9,613 bases of DNA, from contig JAQYWJ010000069.1 in assembly GCA_030145005.1 (NCBI GenBank), positions 1 through 9,613 on the forward strand, given 5' to 3'. Source of the stretch: Desulfobacter sp. Its GTDB lineage: Bacteria; Desulfobacterota; Desulfobacteria; Desulfobacterales; Desulfobacteraceae. A program made the translations under genes and the position numbers. Of the stretch, positions 1 to 5,503 are shown one piece after another (the stretch's first letter is position 1; each line of letters opens with the position of its first letter). The notes under the pieces were generated by a model. It worked only from the letters and a program-made list of their open reading frames with translations. It searched no databases and was not told where the DNA came from.

Positions 1-33
1 GAACAGCCTGCCCATGCCGTCTGTCTTACTCAT
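1..33 (-). CDS. Start of a second ABC transporter gene, probably the tungstate permease (partial)
   Basis: An ATG at 33-31 on the minus strand opens a frame that stays open to the window edge and reads MSKTDGMGRLF. It begins only 4 bases after the wtpA stop codon, the tight spacing expected inside an operon. In known wtp/mod-type loci the membrane permease gene follows the binding-protein gene, so wtpB is the natural guess. Eleven residues carry no family signature, so the identity rests on position alone. A GAGGT sequence lies about 14 bases upstream, inside the end of wtpA, which is rather far for a ribosome binding site. The internal Met at codon 7 is an alternative start. Confidence 0.4.
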   Translation of the reverse strand, partial: MSKTDGMGRLF

Positions 34-37
34 GAAA

Positions 38-1012
38 TCAGTTTTTTACCTCAACAAGTCCTGAAATGGCAGCCGGCAGTTTTTGGGCCATCTCTTCGTC
101 GGGGACCCGGGCCGGGATAAATGGGGGTTGACCCATCTCTTTGAGGGTTTTTAATCCATTTTCCGGGGAGAGCAGAAAGGCCAGAAAGGCTTCTGCCGCT
201 TCCGGGTTGGGTGCATTTTTGATCATGGTGATGCCGTAAGTACACGATTTTCCGGTTTTGGTGGTAACGGTTCCCGGTTTTTTCCCGGTGACTTCAACCG
301 TTGCCTGTTTGTAAAATTCGTCGTACTTGTAATTGCCCAGGTTGATATGGTCGTTCAGGGTGACATATTTAAGTTCATGCTGGATGGCCACGGACAGGTA
401 TTCCCAAGCATAGTCCATGTGACCGGTTTTAAGCAGGTTTACAAGCTCCACGGATTTGGGCCGGACATTTTTTTGCGGGCGGTTGGCGATAAGTTTCTCG
501 TTGAGGCCGGGTTTGTCGTAAAATTTTTCAGCCAGCTGTAGAACCATGAGGCTACGGTATCCGCAAGGGTCAAGATTGGGATCTGAATGGCCCCATTCCA
601 CCTCTTTTTTCAACAGGATCTCATACCAGTTGTCGCTGGTGATTTCCTTGGCAAACCGGCTGTTGTCCGTGTAGCAAAGGACCAGCTGGTTGCTGGCAAA
701 CCGGATATTCCATTCAGCAAAGTCAGGGATGAGATTGTTGTCAATGACCTTGAAATCGGCAGAAGCCATGATATCGGCCTGTTTACCTACCTCGGAAATC
801 AGGCGGGCCATTTTGGTTGAACCGCCTGCTTCCCGCAGCACGTCCACTTCCGGGTACTTTGCTTCAAAGGCTTTTTCAATGGCGGCAAAGGGAACCGTCA
901 GACTGCCGGCATGGAAGATGGTCAGCTTCCCTGAGGGGGCGGCAATACAGAACCCGGGCAAAATTAAAAAAGACACAAGGATGGAAATAAGATGGCATAA
1001 ATGGTTTTTCAT
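38..1012 (-). CDS. wtpA: Tungstate/molybdate ABC transporter substrate-binding protein WtpA
   Basis: This 324-residue protein is the periplasmic receptor that captures tungstate (and probably molybdate) and delivers it to an ABC importer. Residues 1 to about 24 form a Sec signal peptide: basic start, hydrophobic core ILVSFLILPG, then an Ala-rich cleavage region. The mature part begins KLTIFHAGSLTVPF (about 29-42), followed by REAGGS (60-65), DPCGYRS (148-154) and YAWEYLS (201-207), all typical of the WtpA/ModA family. From the archaeal structures, the Asp of DPCGYR (D148) and the Glu of YAWEYLS (E204) are the likely carboxylates giving six-coordinate oxyanion binding, a WtpA trait that classical ModA lacks. 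The start is supported by AAGGGG about 8 bases upstream on the minus strand. The length is normal and the frame intact. The gene is transcribed away from the scaffold gene at 1297, and the next gene starts 4 bases after its stop. Tungstate versus molybdate preference cannot be settled by reading. Confidence 0.88.
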   Translation of the reverse strand: MKNHLCHLISILVSFLILPGFCIAAPSGKLTIFHAGSLTVPFAAIEKAFEAKYPEVDVLREAGGSTKMARLISEVGKQADIMASADFKVIDNNLIPDFAEWNIRFASNQLVLCYTDNSRFAKEITSDNWYEILLKKEVEWGHSDPNLDPCGYRSLMVLQLAEKFYDKPGLNEKLIANRPQKNVRPKSVELVNLLKTGHMDYAWEYLSVAIQHELKYVTLNDHINLGNYKYDEFYKQATVEVTGKKPGTVTTKTGKSCTYGITMIKNAPNPEAAEAFLAFLLSPENGLKTLKEMGQPPFIPARVPDEEMAQKLPAAISGLVEVKN

Positions 1013-1036
1013 TGTCGTTCCCCTTCTCTTATGTTG

Positions 1037-1059
1037 AGTTATAGAGTAAAAAAATAACT
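1037..1059 (-). promoter_or_regulatory. Possible wtpA promoter -10 inside an inverted repeat
   Basis: On the minus strand TATAAC (1043-1038) lies just upstream of the wtpA ribosome binding site and matches the -10 consensus at five of six bases. No good -35 is seen at the usual distance. AGTTAT (1037-1042) and ATAACT (1054-1059) form a 6-base inverted repeat around it. GTTAT...ATAAC half sites resemble in form the ModE-type oxyanion repressor site, but the match is too short to name a regulator. Confidence 0.28.
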
Positions 1060-1106
1060 AATAATGGGGTATTCTAACGATGAGTGCGCAAAATAGCAAC
1101 AGCGAT

Positions 1107-1186
1107 ACCGGTGCCGGTTTCAATATAAGCAAAGACGGATTTTTTTCGATTATTTTTGTCCACAAAAGATGACAACCGCGCCGGTT
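1107..1186. promoter_or_regulatory. Pair of CCGGT palindromes in the divergent intergenic region
   Basis: Two short palindromes lie 55 bases apart between the divergently transcribed wtpA and scaffold genes: ACCGGtgCCGGT (1107-1118) and AACCGcgcCGGTT (1174-1186). Both contain the direct repeat GCCGGTTT (1113-1120 and 1180-1187). Paired operators for a dimeric regulator would look like this, but no known site is matched and chance cannot be excluded. Confidence 0.25.
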
Positions 1187-1204
1187 TATGACAAACTGCT
1201 CCTG

Positions 1205-1276
1205 AACGGAAATCCGTGTTTGGACGAAAAGTTGCCCAAATGCAAGGCGCAGATGGGTGACTTTTCGTTCAAACAC
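1205..1276. repeat. Short, internally deleted copy of a GTGTTTG palindromic repeat
   Basis: The core at 1216-1276 is a 61-base imperfect palindrome. Its 23-base left arm (1216-1238, beginning GTGTTTGGACGAAAAG) pairs with its right arm (1254-1276) at 20 of 23 positions. After the left arm, ATGCAAGGCGCA matches the fuller copy at 4449, and the sequence then jumps straight to the right arm, so about 65 central bases are missing. A small outer hairpin ACGG-AAAT-CCGT (1206-1217) overlaps the left end and has a counterpart at the right end of the other copy. The repeat ends 7 bases before the ribosome binding site of the scaffold gene. No coding capacity and no clear target duplication are seen. 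Confidence 0.85.
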
Positions 1277-1296
1277 TAAGCAGAAAGGACAGAACA

Positions 1297-1734
1297 GTGA
1301 GTAATCTTGACGCATTCCTGGACAAGCTCCAGGAAGAAATATTTGATGAGGCAAAACAGGCCCTGGGTGAAAGGGGCTTTGACCGCTGGAGAAATCCCAA
1401 GCACAACGGCCGGATGGAAAACCCTGATGGATGGGGCCGGGTGACCGGAGAGTGCGGGGATACCATGGAAATATATCTTAAATTTAAGGATAACCAGGTG
1501 GCGGACGCGTCCTATTTTACGGATGGGTGCGCCTCTTCCATGGTCAGCGGGTCCTTTGCCGCGGAACTGACCCTGGGCAAAACCCCGGAGGAATTGACCG
1601 ATATCACCGCAGACCAAATTCTTGCCGCCATTGGCCGGCTGCCGGACGACGACGTTCACTGCACCACCCTTGCGGCTCGCACCATCCAGGCTGCCGTGGA
1701 CAACTACATGGGCACCATGGTGAAAAAAGTTTGA
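1297..1734 (+). CDS. NifU/IscU-type iron-sulfur cluster assembly scaffold protein
   Basis: This 145-residue protein is a cytoplasmic scaffold on which Fe-S clusters are built before transfer to apoproteins. It corresponds to the N-terminal (IscU-like) domain of NifU alone, with no ferredoxin or C-terminal Nfu domain. The three cluster-ligating cysteines are present in their usual contexts: GECGD (C53), DGCASS (C78) and HCTTLA (C122), together with D55. The start is a GTG, chosen because AAAGGA at 1284-1289 sits 7 bases upstream and the conserved domain begins close behind it. No cysteine desulfurase or other isc/nif gene is in the window, so the sulfur donor must be encoded elsewhere. A palindromic repeat lies just ahead of the ribosome binding site. 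A reading frame of unknown function follows 5 bases after the stop. The family is clear, but the clients served are unknown. Confidence 0.88.
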   Translation: MSNLDAFLDKLQEEIFDEAKQALGERGFDRWRNPKHNGRMENPDGWGRVTGECGDTMEIYLKFKDNQVADASYFTDGCASSMVSGSFAAELTLGKTPEELTDITADQILAAIGRLPDDDVHCTTLAARTIQAAVDNYMGTMVKKV

Positions 1735-1739
1735 TTTTT

Positions 1740-2102
1740 ATGGAAATCCGGCTTGACCTGAGCCGCCACTGCATCCAGGCGGCGGCCCGCCTGAAGCTCG
1801 AACACCTGATCCGGCAGTGCCTGAAAGCGCCGGATCAGGAAACAGAAGAGATGATTGAGACCTTGACCGATTTTCTGTCACAGAATGATTTCGGTGAATT
1901 GCGCAGGCGTATTGATCTGGCGCGTAAATCCTTGGGAGATGATCCTGTCTCCCTTGTGCCCCTTGACTTGCCCGATGACATGCTAAAACCCTTCTCTCGT
2001 CTGGCGCTTGGTCCTGATTCCTGCCTTTTGTCCATGTCTTTGGATTCGCCTTCTGCCGAACCCTTAGTTGCATATCAGCTCTCTAACAACAGAGCAAAGT
2101 AA
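1740..2102 (+). CDS. Hypothetical 120-residue protein coupled to the NifU-like gene
   Basis: I do not recognise this protein. The ATG lies 5 bases after the scaffold stop, with no separate ribosome binding site visible, so translation is probably coupled to the upstream gene. The N-terminal half looks helical and charged (residues 1-66, for example LKLEHLIRQCLKA and ELRRRIDLARKSL). The rest is richer in Pro, Ser and Leu. It has three cysteines (11, 27, 95) that form no known motif, and no signal peptide or membrane segment. Codon use, with mixed G/C-ending codons, resembles that of the scaffold gene, which supports real coding. An Fe-S assembly accessory role is only a guess from position. 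The frame also extends upstream inside the scaffold gene in another phase, which I consider non-coding. Confidence 0.6.
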   Translation: MEIRLDLSRHCIQAAARLKLEHLIRQCLKAPDQETEEMIETLTDFLSQNDFGELRRRIDLARKSLGDDPVSLVPLDLPDDMLKPFSRLALGPDSCLLSMSLDSPSAEPLVAYQLSNNRAK

Positions 2103-2307
2103 CGCCCTGTAAAAATCAAAATCCAGCATCAAATTCTTTCTTGCCATCCGGACAACAATCAGGATATTATTTAGGAACTTGGTTCCAATGTTACATCGAC
2201 GAAACGCCTATTGGGGATGCTCATAAATACTCATTACTTTTGAAATATAGATCTTTGAGTTTGGAAGGTGTTCAGAAAAAGTGAACAGACAAAGGCGATT
2301 CGGAATA

Positions 2308-2336
2308 TTGAAAGAAATAATGCTATAACCTATCAT
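2308..2336 (+). promoter_or_regulatory. Sigma-70-like promoter for the E1 alpha/beta genes
   Basis: TTGAAA (2308-2313) and TATCAT (2331-2336) are separated by exactly 17 bases, and each matches the consensus at five of six positions. Transcription would start near 2343, giving a leader of about 120 bases before the ATG at 2463. Confidence 0.5.
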
Positions 2337-2393
2337 TCCACTCGGATCGGTGTTCCGCTGCCGCCCTACACCAGCCGGTGAATTCCCCTTAAG

Positions 2394-2412
2394 GTGCGAC
2401 ACAAGGTCGCAC
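2394..2412 (+). promoter_or_regulatory. Stem-loop in the E1 leader
   Basis: GTGCGAC (2394-2400) and GTCGCAC (2406-2412) form a perfect 7-bp stem with an ACAAG loop. No T-run follows, so it is not a simple terminator; it may be an mRNA structure or an operator. A weaker stem, GGTGT/ACACC, lies just upstream at 2349-2372. Confidence 0.4.
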
Positions 2413-2462
2413 TAGTATCCAACCAAATTCAGATGTTCTCTTCGGAGAAAGAAGGGAGGTTC

Positions 2463-3449
2463 ATGAAAGAAAAACAAATAACTCCGGACTTTCAAGTCAG
2501 TCTTTTCACCCGCATGGTTTTGATCCGAAAATTCGAAGAAAAAATTGTGGCCCTCTGCCGGGAATCATACCAACTGCCGGGCATGCAGATTCTGGCCAAC
2601 GGCCAGGAAGCCGTGGCCACGGGTGTTGTGTCAGCCCTCGAGCCGGAAGACATCATCGTCAGCAACCACCGCAGTCACGGACATCTATTGGCCAGAGGCG
2701 CCGACTTAAATTCGCTGATGGCCGAAATCATGGCCAAAGCAGACGGCGTCAACTGTGGCAAGGCCGGCACCCTGCATCTATCCATGCCTGAGATCAATGC
2801 CCTGATGACCTCCACAGTGGTTGGCGCCGGGCCGCCTCTGGCTGTTGGTGCTGCCTTTGCCCAGCAATATCAAGCGCTGAACGGCGTGACCGTGGTGTTC
2901 TTCGGTGACGGCGCAGCGGCTGAAGGCAGTGTTCACGAAGCAATGAATTTGTCCGGCATCTGGAAACTGCCGATTCTGTTCGTCTGCGAAAACAACGGCT
3001 GGGCCGGTGCCCAGCGGCCTGAAGAGCATTCCGCCGTACGTCAAATCCACAAGCGGGCCCAAGGATACGATATGCCCGGCCAGAGTGTGGACGGCAATGA
3101 CGTGGAGGCGGTCTACCACCTGAGCCTTGAATTGCTCGAATACTGCCGATCAGGAAAGGGGCCGGCTTTTATGGAAACCCTGACCTACCGGATGCGCGGA
3201 CATGGCGAGCAGGACCACCAGCATTATGTGAATCCGGAGGAACTTGAGGCGTGGGCCCTCAAGTGCCCAATAATAAGGTATCGCCGGGCGCTTCTCAACG
3301 CGGGAATTCTGGATAAAGCCCAAATTCAAAGCATCGAACAGGATGCCGAAGCTCGCGTGGCAGCGGCTGTGGCCTTTGGAGACGCCGGCCCCTATCCTGA
3401 ATCCGACACCGCTCTGACAGATGTGTTCGTCCAGGCGTTCAATGCCTGA
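2463..3449 (+). CDS. TPP-dependent dehydrogenase E1 component, alpha subunit (pyruvate/acetoin type)
   Basis: The alpha subunit of a heterotetrameric E1 decarboxylates a 2-oxoacid (or cleaves acetoin) on thiamine diphosphate. At 328 residues it has the usual length. The N-terminal helix RKFEEKIVAL (22-31), the active-site loop NHRSHGHLLARG (68-79), and the TPP/Mg motif from GDG (148-150) to ENN (176-178) are all present. The start at 2463 is preferred over an in-frame GTG at 2394: GAAGGGAGG stands just before 2463, family similarity begins there, and the GTG lies inside a hairpin. The C-terminal region reads YRMRGHGEQDHQHY (242-255), where relatives typically have a GHS-x-x-D loop, so this lid loop is atypical. 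The beta gene follows after 12 bases. No E2 or E3 gene is next to the pair, so the substrate and the acceptor of the acyl group remain open. Confidence 0.85.
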   Translation: MKEKQITPDFQVSLFTRMVLIRKFEEKIVALCRESYQLPGMQILANGQEAVATGVVSALEPEDIIVSNHRSHGHLLARGADLNSLMAEIMAKADGVNCGKAGTLHLSMPEINALMTSTVVGAGPPLAVGAAFAQQYQALNGVTVVFFGDGAAAEGSVHEAMNLSGIWKLPILFVCENNGWAGAQRPEEHSAVRQIHKRAQGYDMPGQSVDGNDVEAVYHLSLELLEYCRSGKGPAFMETLTYRMRGHGEQDHQHYVNPEELEAWALKCPIIRYRRALLNAGILDKAQIQSIEQDAEARVAAAVAFGDAGPYPESDTALTDVFVQAFNA

Positions 3450-3461
3450 AAGGAGTTTGCC

Positions 3462-4445
3462 ATGAGTCAAAAAACGTTCGGAAATGCAATAAACGACGCT
3501 CTATCCACTGCCATGGATATGGATGACACCGTATTTATTGCCGGCGAGGGGGTGGGGGTGTCCATCCACCTCGACTCCAATATGCCGACCTACGGTCTTC
3601 TGGATAAATTTGGACGACGCCGGGTGAAAGACACGCCGGTCAGTGAGGCGGCCATTGCCGGGCTCGCTGTGGGGGCGTCCTGCATGGGGCTGCGGCCGGT
3701 TGTGGAGATCATGTTTTTCCCGTTCATTACCCTGGCTAGCGACATGCTGGTCAACCATGCAGGGAAATTGCGCTACATGAGCGGTGGCAAATCCAGCTTT
3801 CCACTAACCGTGCGGGTCAAAGCCGGTGTCGGGTTCGGTGCCGGCAGTCAACACTCTCACAACCTGGAAGCGTGGATAGCCCACAGCCCGGGCCTGAAAA
3901 TCGTCTGGCCGGCAACTGTAGAGGATGCTAAGGGACTTCTTCTCAGTGCTATCTTTGACCCGGATCCGGTCATCGTGGTGGAAGATATGATGCTTTACCG
4001 GATGAAAGGAGAATTGCCGGATAGAGACTTCCGCACCCCCCTGGGTAAGGCCCGGGTGGCCGTACCGGGTACCGACTGCACCGTGATTGCATATGGTATG
4101 GCTCTTTACACTGCCATGAAAGCGTTAGAACCCTTAATTGAGAAAGGCATTTCGTGTGAGGTAATTGACCTGCGGTCTCTGGTGCCCTTGGATAAAACCT
4201 GTATCCTCGAATCGGTCCGCAAGACGGGTCGTTTGGTTGTCGTGCATGAAGCTAACCGTTTTTGCGGCTTTGGAGCGGAATTGGCCGCCATGGTGGCCGA
4301 AGAGGCTTTCCACGATTTGAAAGGGCCTGTCAAACGCGTTGGTGCACCACAGATCCCGGTACCTGTCGCATCAAGCCTTGAAAAGGTCTTTATACCCGGT
4401 CCAGAGGATGTTGTCAGGGCGGTTTTGGAGACGATGAACAAATAA
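3462..4445 (+). CDS. TPP-dependent dehydrogenase E1 component, beta subunit
   Basis: This 327-residue protein is the partner of the upstream alpha subunit and completes the TPP sites at the subunit interface. It has the expected landmarks: GEGVG (28-32, where many relatives have EDVG), DTPVSEAAIAG (57-67, with E62 as the likely cofactor-activating Glu), FFPFITLASDMLVNHAGKL (85-103), GSQHSHNLEAW (128-138), EVIDLRSLVPLD (233-244), and HEANRFCGFGAELAA (262-276) in the C-terminal transketolase-like domain. AAAGGAG (3449-3455) precedes the ATG and begins at the last base of the alpha stop codon. Only 3 bases after the stop, a long palindromic repeat begins, which may end or stabilise the transcript. 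The next gene is a CBS protein with its own promoter candidate, so the E1 pair appears to form a two-gene unit without its usual E2/E3 partners. Confidence 0.86.
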   Translation: MSQKTFGNAINDALSTAMDMDDTVFIAGEGVGVSIHLDSNMPTYGLLDKFGRRRVKDTPVSEAAIAGLAVGASCMGLRPVVEIMFFPFITLASDMLVNHAGKLRYMSGGKSSFPLTVRVKAGVGFGAGSQHSHNLEAWIAHSPGLKIVWPATVEDAKGLLLSAIFDPDPVIVVEDMMLYRMKGELPDRDFRTPLGKARVAVPGTDCTVIAYGMALYTAMKALEPLIEKGISCEVIDLRSLVPLDKTCILESVRKTGRLVVVHEANRFCGFGAELAAMVAEEAFHDLKGPVKRVGAPQIPVPVASSLEKVFIPGPEDVVRAVLETMNK

Positions 4446-4448
4446 ATA

Positions 4449-4585
4449 GTGTTTGAACGAAAAGTTGCCCAGATGCAAGGCGCAAGCAAAGCTGAAACCG
4501 GAGCGTACTTTAGTACGTGAAGATTTTAGGTTTGTGCAGCAACGCCGCAGGTGGGTAACTTTTCGTCCAAACACGGGTTTCCGTT
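4449..4585. repeat. Fuller copy of the GTGTTTG palindromic repeat
   Basis: The core at 4449-4574 is 126 bases long and ends in 23-base inverted repeats (4449-4471 and 4552-4574) that match at 21 of 23 positions. Inside, a CGTAC-TTTA-GTACG hairpin (4504-4517) forms the tip, and GCAAGGCGCAAGC pairs roughly with GCAGCAACGCCGC, so the whole unit folds as one long imperfect hairpin. An outer mini-hairpin ACGG-GTTT-CCGT (4573-4584) matches the left edge of the copy at 1205 in reverse complement. The unit starts 3 bases after the E1 beta stop. It encodes no protein. I associate this kind of repeat with Desulfobacteraceae genomes from memory and have not checked it. It could be a non-autonomous MITE-like element or a REP-type transcript element. 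Confidence 0.88.
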
Positions 4586-4700
4586 TTGGCACTAAATAGC
4601 CTATTATCCGCCGCTGGCGGTCGGAAAGCATCGGAGCTGCCCATTAAAGTTACAGTCAAAACAATGAATGAATATGCTTTATCTTCTAAAATTAAGGTCA
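4586..4700. other. Short gene-free spacer with a GC hairpin
   Basis: CCGCC-GCT-GGCGG (4608-4620) forms a compact 5-bp hairpin shortly after the palindromic repeat, with no T-run following. It could add to transcript termination or stability downstream of E1 beta. Nothing else is recognised before the CBS gene promoter. Confidence 0.35.
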
Positions 4701-4729
4701 TTGCGATTTTATTATCAAAGGTATATAAA
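4701..4729 (+). promoter_or_regulatory. Promoter candidate for the CBS-domain gene
   Basis: TTGCGA (4701-4706) and TATAAA (4724-4729) are 17 bases apart, with a start predicted near 4736. A 6-bp stem, GGAGAA/TTCTCC (4735-4740 and 4755-4760), would form at the very 5' end of the transcript, ahead of the AGGAAG ribosome binding site. Confidence 0.45.
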
Positions 4730-4788
4730 AATATGGAGAAACGCAAATTTCCAGTTCTCCTGTAACCCATTATCCAGGAAGATCGAAA

Positions 4789-5241
4789 ATGAAAACAGCT
4801 AAAGACATCATGGAAGAAAAAGTCATCTCAATAACCCCGGAGACCGACATCTCCCGGGCTGTGGAGATTCTGTTAAACAACCACATTAATGGTGTGCCCG
4901 TGGTGGATGGGGACGGTACACTGAAAGGTATTCTGTGCCAGAGTGATCTTATTTTCCAACAGAAAACCATCTCCCTGCCCCCCATACTCACCTTTTTGGA
5001 CGGCATTATTCCCTTATCTTCATCTAAAAAATTAGAAAAAGAAATGAAAAAAATAGCCGCCGGCACTGTGGCCCAGGCCATGGTTGCCGATCCTGTCACC
5101 GTGGCGCCGGACACACCGGTCAGTGAGATCGCAGCTATGATGGTTGAAAAGCATTTTCATACCATTCCCGTGGTTCAGGACGGTAAATTGCTGGGCATTG
5201 TGGGTAAGGAAGATGTGCTGAAGACATTGATCAAGCAATAA
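4789..5241 (+). CDS. Two-CBS-domain protein, putative nucleotide-sensing regulator
   Basis: This 150-residue cytoplasmic protein consists of a CBS pair (Bateman module) and nothing else. The first CBS motif spans about 7-60 (DIMEEKVISITPETD, then NGVPVVDGDGTLKGIL) and the second about 97-150 (AMVADPVTVAPDTPVSE, then HTIPVVQDGKLLGIVGKEDV). They are joined by a roughly 30-residue linker carrying a Lys/Glu-rich helix (about 78-90). CBS pairs commonly bind AMP, ATP, SAM or related ligands and form dimers. No catalytic, DNA-binding or membrane domain is attached, so it would act by binding a partner. AGGAAG at 4776-4781 is 7 bases from the ATG. The next gene is PEP synthase, 262 bases downstream and with its own promoter candidate; an adenylate-sensing role near that ATP-consuming step is plausible but inferred. 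Confidence 0.83.
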   Translation: MKTAKDIMEEKVISITPETDISRAVEILLNNHINGVPVVDGDGTLKGILCQSDLIFQQKTISLPPILTFLDGIIPLSSSKKLEKEMKKIAAGTVAQAMVADPVTVAPDTPVSEIAAMMVEKHFHTIPVVQDGKLLGIVGKEDVLKTLIKQ

Positions 5242-5285
5242 GCTTCAGCAGCCTGTGGCGGTTATGGAATGAGCACGAAATAAGA

Positions 5286-5343
5286 TGCCCACTTAAATTT
5301 CAAAACGTGCGATCCACAATGGATGCCTATTTTGAAATGGGCA
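5286..5343 (+). repeat. Nested inverted repeat downstream of the CBS gene
   Basis: TGCCCA (5286-5291) and TTTCAAAA (5298-5305) pair with TTTTGAAA (5330-5337) and TGGGCA (5338-5343), with a 6-base bulge on the left side. The inner ATCCA-CAA-TGGAT (5312-5324) makes a second hairpin at the tip. No T-run follows. It may be a transcript-end structure for the CBS gene or a decayed palindromic element. Confidence 0.5.
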
Positions 5344-5349
5344 AGTTAT

Positions 5350-5443
5350 TTAAAACTCATTCCTATACAATTCCATTTCGCATGGCACTCCCCGTCCCTT
5401 ATTGTTTACGGCTTCTATTAGAAAGCAGTATAATGAGTTTTAA
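5350..5443. promoter_or_regulatory. Perfect 12-base inverted repeat spanning the ppsA promoter
   Basis: TTAAAACTCATT (5350-5361) is the exact reverse complement of AATGAGTTTTAA (5432-5443). The right copy covers the end of the -10 hexamer and the expected transcription start, and the left copy lies about 70 bases upstream. This arrangement suits a looping operator pair, or a large stem that would sequester the start region. Confidence 0.4.
5405..5434 (+). promoter_or_regulatory. Promoter candidate for ppsA
   Basis: A perfect -10 hexamer TATAAT (5429-5434) lies 18 bases after TTTACG (5405-5410), which matches the -35 consensus at four of six positions. Transcription would begin near 5441, about 63 bases before the ATG. 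Confidence 0.5.
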
Positions 5444-5503
5444 GATTCGCACAGCCTAACAGATCGGGAAATGTCACTAATCTGAACAAAATCGGAGGTA
5501 AAA

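Larger units (their letters stand above)
2103..2462. other. 360-base gene-free region ahead of the E1 operon
   Basis: No coding frame on either strand is convincing here. It holds small hairpins at 2174-2186 (GGAAC-TTG-GTTCC) and 2269-2287 (TGTTCA...TGAACA), a good promoter candidate at 2308-2336, and a structured leader (hairpins 2349-2372 and 2394-2412). No terminator with a T-run is seen after the gene ending at 2102. Confidence 0.6.

Noticed and set aside
938..955. Possible lipobox (LPGFC) in the WtpA signal peptide
   Set aside because: The residue before Cys is Phe, which signal peptidase II does not favour. An ordinary signal peptide cut a few residues later is more likely.
1527..1739. 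Upstream extension of the hypothetical 120-residue protein frame
   Set aside because: It overlaps the scaffold gene in a different phase, and the translated part is Arg/His/Cys-rich shadow sequence.
2394..2462. GTG start giving a 23-residue longer E1 alpha
   Set aside because: The GTG sits in a stable hairpin without a ribosome binding site, and the extra residues are unlike the family. The ATG at 2463 has GAAGGGAGG before it.
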